This document shows positions 6,652-11,310 of a stretch of 11,310 nt of DNA, in pieces (positions within the stretch are counted from its first letter, which is position 1; each line of letters opens with the position of its first letter). Source of the DNA: CBDULQ01 sp965368115 (GTDB lineage: Bacteria; Pseudomonadota; Gammaproteobacteria; SZUA-229); assembly GCA_965368115.1 (NCBI GenBank), contig CBDULQ010000116.1:1-11310 (forward strand), given 5' to 3'. The notes beneath the pieces were generated by a model that worked only from the letters and a program-made list of their open reading frames with translations, ran no database searches and was not told where the DNA came from. Both the position numbers and the translations under genes were made by a program.

Positions 6652-7419
6652 TCAGCCGGCCGCAGGGTCCTGTTCACAGATTGACGGTAACGCCACTTCC
6701 AGCAGACGGCGGACTTTTTCCATGCCCGAGGCCAGGCATTTTTCCATTTCCACCAGGCTGATTTCCGCCTGCCCGCCGCGTCCCGCGGCCCAGTTGATGA
6801 CCAGCGCACAGGCGGCGTAACGCAAACCCAGTTCGCGAGCCAGCGCCGCTTCCGGCATGCCGGTCATGCCGATGATGTCGCAGCCGTCCCGCTCCAGTCG
6901 ATCGACTTCCGCGGCGGTTTCCAGTCGCGGCCCCTGGGTGGCGCCATAAACACCACCGTCATGGGGATCGTAACCCAGTTCTTCGGCGGCTTTCAGCAAC
7001 AGAGTGCGTAACGGCTGGTCATAGGGGTGAGTGAAATCGATATGGGTGACGAAGCTCAGGTCTTCCTCGAAAAAGGTCTGCGCCCGGCTGTGGGTGTAGT
7101 CGATGATCTGGTCCGGAATGACGATGCGCTCCGGGCCCATGGCTTCGGTGACGCCACCGACCGCGGCAATCGCCAGCACTTTGTCCACTTCCGCCTGTTT
7201 CAGTGCCCACAGGTTGGCGCGGTAGTTAACCATGTGCGGCGGAATGGTATGACGATAGCCGTGACGCGCCAGGAACACCACCTGGTTATCACCGATGGTG
7301 CCGAAGGTCAGTGGACCGGACGGCGCACCGAACGGTGTGTTGACCATTTCTTTTCCGGTGATGTTGAGGTTTTTCAGTTCGGTCAGGCCGGTGCCGCCGA
7401 TGATTGCGGTTAATGACAT
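6652..7419 (-). CDS. mtnP: S-methyl-5'-thioinosine (or thioadenosine) phosphorylase
   Basis: This 255-residue enzyme of the MTAP/PNP family cleaves 5'-methylthionucleosides, a by-product of polyamine synthesis, with phosphate. Seen motifs are the phosphate-binding GGTG (8-11), ARHG (51-54) and HTIPPHMVNYRANLWAL (57-73). Also present are AAVGG (85-89), the sugar- and base-site MTGMPEAALARE (185-196) and ALVINWAAG (205-213). In human-type MTAP the last motif carries Asp residues that read the 6-amino group of adenine. Here they are Asn209 and Ala211, as in PNP-like enzymes and, as I recall, in the Pseudomonas methylthioinosine phosphorylase, which this protein closely resembles. I therefore infer a preference for methylthioinosine with release of hypoxanthine. 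It lies 18 bases after hpt, whose product uses hypoxanthine. An AGAGAAGA sequence upstream serves as ribosome binding site. Confidence 0.9.
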   Translation of the reverse strand: MSLTAIIGGTGLTELKNLNITGKEMVNTPFGAPSGPLTFGTIGDNQVVFLARHGYRHTIPPHMVNYRANLWALKQAEVDKVLAIAAVGGVTEAMGPERIVIPDQIIDYTHSRAQTFFEEDLSFVTHIDFTHPYDQPLRTLLLKAAEELGYDPHDGGVYGATQGPRLETAAEVDRLERDGCDIIGMTGMPEAALARELGLRYAACALVINWAAGRGGQAEISLVEMEKCLASGMEKVRRLLEVALPSICEQDPAAG

Positions 7420-7437
7420 GCTATTGTCTTCTCTGGT

Positions 7438-8004
7438 TTATTCGCCCACCGCATAGATACCGTCGAGGTTACGGTGATAGCCCTTGTAATCCATACCGAA
7501 ACCGAACACGTAACGGTCTTCGACGGTGAGTCCGATAAAGTCGCATTCGGCGCCCGGCGCTCGACGGTCATGCTGTTTTTCAACCAGCACCGCAGAGGTC
7601 ACCGATGCCGCACCCTGGGTCCGGCAATATTCGATGATCGCCTTCAGGGTATAACCTTCATCCAGAATATCGTCGAGGATGATCAGGTGACGTCCCTGAA
7701 TCGACTGATGGGGTTCCACTTTCCATTCCAGTTCACCACCGCTGGTCTGGTTGCGATAACGGGTGGCGTGAATGAAATCCACATGCAGGGGAAATTTGAA
7801 ACGGGTGAGCAAATGTCCGCTCAATACCAGACCACCATTCATGACGCTCACCACGATCACCGGTTGATCACCGTTAACCCGTTCGGCGACGCGTTCGCTG
7901 ATTTCGATGGCCAGTTGATCCAGTGCGCGACTGATCGCCCGGGCGTCGTATAAACAGTCGGCCTGTTGCAGAACCTGTTGTGCCTGTTGTTGTGTTACGC
8001 TCAT
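7438..8004 (-). CDS. hpt: Hypoxanthine(-guanine) phosphoribosyltransferase
   Basis: This enzyme transfers ribose 5-phosphate from PRPP to hypoxanthine, and often guanine, to form IMP or GMP in purine salvage. The 188-residue product has the type I phosphoribosyltransferase PRPP loop LIILDDILDEGYTL (107-120). SVMNGGLVLSG and the flexible-loop sequence ATRYRNQTSGG are present, and the C-terminal DFIGLTVEDRYVFGFGMDYKG reads the purine. The ATG at 8004 is chosen because MSVTQQQ matches related proteins. The frame is open to 8076 but that part only shadows the upstream gene. One base separates the start from the upstream stop (TGA-T-ATG) and no good ribosome binding site is visible, so translation is probably coupled. 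The neighbouring phosphorylase is a likely source of its substrate. Confidence 0.93.
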   Translation of the reverse strand: MSVTQQQAQQVLQQADCLYDARAISRALDQLAIEISERVAERVNGDQPVIVVSVMNGGLVLSGHLLTRFKFPLHVDFIHATRYRNQTSGGELEWKVEPHQSIQGRHLIILDDILDEGYTLKAIIEYCRTQGAASVTSAVLVEKQHDRRAPGAECDFIGLTVEDRYVFGFGMDYKGYHRNLDGIYAVGE

Positions 8005-8005
8005 A

Positions 8006-8374
8006 TCAGTAGGTAAAGGTGACGACATTGTCGTCCATGGATTCGTTGATGATGTAGGCGCCGCCGACAATCTCATGGATTTCCGGCACCAGGTCTTCGC
8101 CCCAGAGCTTGATCGCCGGGGTACACACCTTGAAAATCACACCGGCACGACGCGCCTCCTGCATATAGGCATACACGGTTTTGTGGTGTTCGTCTTCGAT
8201 AATCATCGATTCCGGTTCACCCTTGATCGCCAGTCGACCGGCAAGTCCGGTGAGCAGAATTTCCACTTCGAATTCCATTGCCGCAGCGACCGTGGCCTGC
8301 AGCAGGGGTGGCACCAGTTCCGGAGGATTATCCAGATTGGCGTTGGCCAGCACCACGAGTAATTTATCAGCCAT
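8006..8374 (-). CDS. DsrE-family sulfur-carrier-like protein
   Basis: This 122-residue single-domain protein begins with KLLVVLANANLDNPPELVPPL and has EVEILLTGLAGRLAIKG in the middle. Its C-terminal half carries FKVCTPAIKLWGEDLVPEI and GGAYIINESM. This is the DsrE/DsrF/TusD fold, with one cysteine, Cys84, at the position of the active persulfide-carrying Cys in TusD and DsrE. Family members relay sulfur as protein persulfides in tRNA thiolation (TusBCD) or dissimilatory sulfur oxidation, but many stand-alone members have no known role. No tusB, tusC or dsrC partner is present in the window. It lies 4 bases after the channel gene and one base before hpt, so it is embedded in the operon. I infer a sulfur-handling or redox role and do not claim a specific one. 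Confidence 0.8.
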   Translation of the reverse strand: MADKLLVVLANANLDNPPELVPPLLQATVAAAMEFEVEILLTGLAGRLAIKGEPESMIIEDEHHKTVYAYMQEARRAGVIFKVCTPAIKLWGEDLVPEIHEIVGGAYIINESMDDNVVTFTY

Positions 8375-8378
8375 CGAT

Positions 8379-9485
8379 CTACACGCTCTGTTCTACCGCC
8401 TGGGGGAAGGATTCAATATGCAACGTTGAGGTCGGGAATGCAATCTCCGCACCGTGGCCGGCAATGATATCCATGATTTTAAACAGCACATCCTGTTTCA
8501 CCTGGTGATATTCCGCCCATACCGTGGTTCTGGTAAAGGTGTAGACGAAAAAGTCGATGGACGATGCCGCAAAACTGTTGAAGTTCACCATCAGGGTCTG
8601 ATCGGTATCGATGTCCGGATGGTTCTGTAACATGTCTTTCACATCGGCGACGATGACCGACATCTTGTCGCCGTCTTCGTATCGAATTCCGATGGTTTCG
8701 TAAATGCGCCGATTGGTCATGCGCGACGGGTTTTCCACCGCAATACTGGTAAATACGGAATTGGGTACATACAGAGGGCGCTTGTCGAAGGTGCGGATAC
8801 AGGTCAGGCGCCAGCCGATGGATTCCACCGTGCCTTCGATGTCGCGGTCGTTGGAACGAATCCAGTCACCGACAATAAACGGCCGATCCAGGTAGATCAT
8901 CAACCCACCGAAAAAATTCGCCAGCAGATCCTTGGCGGCAAAACCCACCGCAATACCGCCGATACCGCCGAAGGCCAGCACACCGGAAATGCTGTAACCC
9001 AGGGTCTGCAACATCACCAGGCCACCGGTAATCAGCACAGAAACGCGCAACAGTTTACCCAGCGCCTGCACCGTATGCTGATCGTAGCGCCGTCCGCCAT
9101 CACCCTGCTCGCGATTGATGAAAATATTTTCCGCGCCCTTGATCAGGTTGAGCAGGAACATGAGCAGAATCACGATCACACCCACGTAACGCAGCGGATC
9201 GATGACCTGGAAAATCGCCGCATCGCTTTCCTTGTGCACGATCTCCGCGGCCAACGTCAGGCCCAGCAGCCAGATCAGCAGTCCCAGCGGCTTCTGCACC
9301 GAAGTAATCAGCAGATCATCCCACTCGTTGCGGGTCCCTTCGGCCTTGCGGCGAATTCTCGCCAGTATGCGTTTCTGGAAAAAATTCAGCAGCAGGGTGC
9401 CGAGCACCACCAGGAACACCTGCATGATCCAGGCGTGTTCCTTGCCCAGCAGATTGAAATAGTCGGTAAGGGTTTGCAGATTCAT
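8379..9485 (-). CDS. MscS-family mechanosensitive channel, YnaI-like
   Basis: This 368-residue inner-membrane protein would form a homoheptameric pore opened by membrane tension, releasing solutes in osmotic downshock. Hydrophobic segments lie near residues 18-38, 65-83, 96-116 and 145-165, followed by the pore helix AFGGIGGIAVGFAAKDLLANFF (171-192). The beta domain follows: DRPFIVGDWIRS, DIEGTVESIGWR, RPLYVPNSVF and ENPSRMTNRR. The C-terminal part has TTVWAEYHQVKQDV and ends with FPTSTLHIESF. This matches E. coli YnaI (343 aa) more closely than MscS itself, and the membrane layout agrees with YnaI's extra helices. A 94-base gap to nagZ holds a good minus-strand promoter (9533-9562), so the channel may be transcribed independently as well as from upstream. 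It may drive the genes after it too. Confidence 0.92.
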   Translation of the reverse strand: MNLQTLTDYFNLLGKEHAWIMQVFLVVLGTLLLNFFQKRILARIRRKAEGTRNEWDDLLITSVQKPLGLLIWLLGLTLAAEIVHKESDAAIFQVIDPLRYVGVIVILLMFLLNLIKGAENIFINREQGDGGRRYDQHTVQALGKLLRVSVLITGGLVMLQTLGYSISGVLAFGGIGGIAVGFAAKDLLANFFGGLMIYLDRPFIVGDWIRSNDRDIEGTVESIGWRLTCIRTFDKRPLYVPNSVFTSIAVENPSRMTNRRIYETIGIRYEDGDKMSVIVADVKDMLQNHPDIDTDQTLMVNFNSFAASSIDFFVYTFTRTTVWAEYHQVKQDVLFKIMDIIAGHGAEIAFPTSTLHIESFPQAVEQSV

Positions 9486-9532
9486 GATCGTTATTTTTTA
9501 CCAGCAGAGGCCGCGCAAATAAAACAGCGCGC

Positions 9533-9562
9533 ATTGTACAGCCTATTCCCTGCTCAGTTCAA
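9533..9562 (-). promoter_or_regulatory. Putative internal sigma70 promoter before the channel gene
   Basis: On the minus strand, TTGAAC (9557-9562, 4 of 6 consensus) and TACAAT (9533-9538, 5 of 6) are separated by 18 bases. Initiation would fall near 9526, about 40 bases before the channel ATG. It is an internal promoter within the minus-strand cluster. A CGCGC/GCGCG inverted repeat at 9512-9531 overlaps the expected start site. Confidence 0.5.
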
Positions 9563-9579
9563 AGCTCGCCGCAATCCTT

Positions 9580-10629
9580 TTAGACTTCCAGTTCCAGCCA
9601 GGGACTCTGCTCCAGGCTGGCCAGCTGCTGCACCGCCTGTTGCCAGCGCGGCGTCGCCTGCAGGGCCGCCAGGGATTCGATATCGCCGCGGCCGTGCATG
9701 CGCACCAGGCGCATCTGTGAGGCCGGGTTGCTGTAGTCTTCCAGGCTTTCCAGCACCTGCTGCGCGGCCTCGGTGTGATTGCACACCAGCACCATATCGC
9801 AACCGGCGTCGAGCGCGGCGCGGGCGCGATCACTGTAGCCACCCACCACGCCAGCGGCTTCCATACTCAGGTCGTCGCTGAAGATCACCCCCTGGAAATC
9901 GAGCTGCCGGCGCAGGATGCGCTGCAACCAGACTTTCGAATAACCGGCGGGTTTGTCATCCACCTTCGGGAATACCACGTGCGCCGGCATCACCGCCGCC
10001 AGGCCGAAATGAATCATGCGCTCGAAAGGAATCAGGTCTTCCATCAGAATGTCGTTGAGGCCACGCTCATCCACCGGGTGTGCCACATGCGAGTCTTCTT
10101 TCACCGAACCGTGCCCCGGGAAGTGCTTGCCGGTGGCGGCCATGCCCGCCTGCTGCATGCCTTCCATGAACGCATGGGCGAGCTGGGCGACCTTGTCCGG
10201 ATGCTGGTGAAAGGCGCGATCGCCGATCACCCCGCTGACGCCGCGACCCAGATCGAGCACCGGTGCGAAACTCATGTCGATGCCCACCGCACGACATTCC
10301 GCCGCCATCAGCCAGCCGCAGCTCTGCGCCAGCTTCAGGCCTTCCTTCATATTGTGTTTGAACACCCGGCCGTAGAGCGCCGCCGGCGGAATCCGCGAAA
10401 AACCTTCGTGGAAACGCTGTACCCGGCCGCCTTCCTGGTCCACCGCCACCAGCAGATGAGGCGAACGGATGCTGTGAATTTCGCGCACCAGCTCGGCGAG
10501 CTGCTCCGGCGATTCGTAATTACGGGTAAACAGGATCAGACCACCGGTCTGCGGATGTTTGAGCATGTCCCGCTCTGTGGCGGAAATGGACGTGCCGACC
10601 AGGTCGAGCATCACCGGGCCGAGCGACAT
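9580..10629 (-). CDS. nagZ: Beta-N-acetylhexosaminidase NagZ (glycoside hydrolase family 3)
   Basis: NagZ removes GlcNAc from anhydromuropeptides in the cytoplasm during cell-wall recycling; its product can influence AmpC induction in some species. The 349-residue protein has LVAVDQEGGRVQRF (60-73), DMSFAPVLDLGRG and GDRAFHQHP. KHFPGHG (168-174) is followed by the EDSH loop bearing the His181 acid/base dyad residue. MPAHVVFP and FSDDLSMEAA carry the nucleophile Asp252. A GAGG ribosome binding sequence sits 8 bases before the ATG. It lies 66 bases after yqiA; no convincing promoter was seen in that gap, so it may be read from upstream. Length and catalytic residues indicate an intact enzyme. 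Confidence 0.96.
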   Translation of the reverse strand: MSLGPVMLDLVGTSISATERDMLKHPQTGGLILFTRNYESPEQLAELVREIHSIRSPHLLVAVDQEGGRVQRFHEGFSRIPPAALYGRVFKHNMKEGLKLAQSCGWLMAAECRAVGIDMSFAPVLDLGRGVSGVIGDRAFHQHPDKVAQLAHAFMEGMQQAGMAATGKHFPGHGSVKEDSHVAHPVDERGLNDILMEDLIPFERMIHFGLAAVMPAHVVFPKVDDKPAGYSKVWLQRILRRQLDFQGVIFSDDLSMEAAGVVGGYSDRARAALDAGCDMVLVCNHTEAAQQVLESLEDYSNPASQMRLVRMHGRGDIESLAALQATPRWQQAVQQLASLEQSPWLELEV

Positions 10630-10695
10630 GGATATTGCCTCATTTTTATTCGCTTGAATTCAGATGTTATTGGGCCAGCGTTCAGGATCAGAGAT

Positions 10696-11304
10696 TCAGA
10701 CGTAGGATTTTAAGCAATTAATACCACAGAAGGCCAACACCGTCTCCAGGTGACGATCGAATCCCATGAATTCATGGCCGCCGCCTTCTTCGACAATGGA
10801 CGGCACGGCGGCATATTTTTCGATGGCCTGTTTGTAATCCAGCACTTCATCGCCGGTTTGCAGCATCAACAGGTAGCGGTCCGGGTTGGTGATGCTCGTC
10901 ACTTCGAGCTGACGCAGCTTGTTCACGTGGTCCAGGGTGAGTTCGTATTTCTCGCCGGTGTAGGGATTGGTGTTGGGTCCCAGGTAATCTTCGAACAGTT
11001 CATAAGGGCGCACCGCCGGGTTCACCAGCACGGCACGGCAGGGATAATGCTCGGCCAGCCAGGTGGCGTAGTAGCCGCCCAGCGAACTGCCGATCAGGCA
11101 CAGCGGATAGAGGCGGCCTTTCCGGCTGGGTTTGAGGTGTTTTTCGATCAGGGTTTTGAGCTGGTCCATGGCCTGCAGCGGATCATGGGGCAGATGCGGC
11201 ACCAGCAGCGCTTCCTGGGCATGCACCTGTTCCACATACTTTCGTAGCAGGCTGGCTTTGAAAGAGGCGGGGGAACTATTGAAACCGTGAATATATATCA
11301 ACAT
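10696..11304 (-). CDS. yqiA: YqiA-type alpha/beta-hydrolase esterase
   Basis: This 202-residue protein begins MLIYIHGFNSSP, the oxyanion-loop start of the YqiA/YcfP family. In E. coli YqiA hydrolyses short-chain esters. The nucleophile elbow GSSLGG has Ser74. NPAVRPYELFEDYLG and NPYTGEKYEL are family signatures, TGDEVLDY carries the acidic residue (Asp152 or Asp156) and GGGHEF has catalytic His177. The C-terminus is extended by CGINCLKSYV relative to E. coli YqiA. The ATG at 11304 is only 6 bases from the window end, so the ribosome binding site is outside. The frame may continue upstream, but HGF this close to the start is normal for the family. In E. coli yqiA lies beside parE and cpdA; here its upstream neighbour is not visible. 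Confidence 0.92.
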   Translation of the reverse strand: MLIYIHGFNSSPASFKASLLRKYVEQVHAQEALLVPHLPHDPLQAMDQLKTLIEKHLKPSRKGRLYPLCLIGSSLGGYYATWLAEHYPCRAVLVNPAVRPYELFEDYLGPNTNPYTGEKYELTLDHVNKLRQLEVTSITNPDRYLLMLQTGDEVLDYKQAIEKYAAVPSIVEEGGGHEFMGFDRHLETVLAFCGINCLKSYV

Positions 11305-11310
11305 ATAATC

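Noticed and set aside
6640..6670. T-run on the minus strand after the methylthiopurine phosphorylase stop, as an intrinsic terminator
   Set aside because: Six Ts follow GCCGGCTGAG, but no stem longer than about 3-4 base pairs can be formed just before them.
9512..9531. CGCGC/GCGCG hairpin after nagZ as a terminator
   Set aside because: The stem is only 5 base pairs with a 10-base loop and no T-run follows on the minus strand.
9075..9881. Long plus-strand frame of 268 codons across the channel and nagZ genes
   Set aside because: It is antisense to two well-identified genes, and its His/Gln/Arg/Pro-rich composition is typical of a shadow frame.
9775..10713. Long plus-strand frame of 312 codons opposite nagZ
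   Set aside because: NagZ on the other strand has all its catalytic motifs; this frame has biased shadow composition and no recognisable motif.

Overview
The window is an ordinary, densely coded chromosomal stretch. It most likely comes from a gammaproteobacterium of moderate GC content (estimated by eye at about 55%). The best taxonomic evidence is the order nudJ - (unknown gene) - mnmA - hflD, which matches the nudJ-mnmA-hflD order of enterobacteria, although purB, which follows hflD in E. coli, is absent here. The NagZ, Hpt and methylthiopurine phosphorylase sequences resemble pseudomonad and related gammaproteobacterial versions. A DsrE-family protein and a divergent GpmI would suit a Chromatiales-like sulfur oxidiser, but that placement is a guess. 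I see no mobile element, CRISPR array, rRNA or tRNA.

Layout. (1) Bases 1-3246, plus strand: a tightly packed operon of a 5'-truncated DUF2062 membrane protein, nudJ, a small exported protein of unknown function, mnmA and hflD. Neighbours overlap by 4, 4 and 8 bases, and one base separates the last pair. (2) Bases 3247-3691: a 445-base gap with a consensus-like promoter about 350 bases before gpmI, an inverted repeat with 8-base arms and a 12-base palindrome. (3) Bases 3692-5269, plus strand: gpmI, a glycolytic phosphoglycerate mutase. (4) Bases 5296-11304, minus strand, convergent with gpmI: eight genes that in transcription order run yqiA, nagZ, a YnaI-like mechanosensitive channel, a DsrE-family protein, hpt, a methylthiopurine phosphorylase, an isoprenylcysteine-methyltransferase-like membrane protein and a small protein-kinase-fold protein.

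How the genes fit together. NudJ and MnmA act in thiamin-phosphate/nucleotide clean-up and tRNA wobble-uridine 2-thiolation. In the minus-strand cluster the phosphorylase carries Asn209 where adenine-specific MTAP enzymes have Asp. That suggests it releases hypoxanthine from methylthioinosine, which the neighbouring Hpt would convert to IMP. NagZ recycles cell-wall muropeptides and the MscS-type channel relieves osmotic stress. The last two genes form a methyltransferase/kinase pair with no assigned substrate.

I found no clearly undescribed system. The best leads are the unknown exported protein between nudJ and mnmA, the methyltransferase/kinase pair, the methylthioinosine-to-IMP salvage pair with its coupled DsrE protein, and the long leader region upstream of gpmI.
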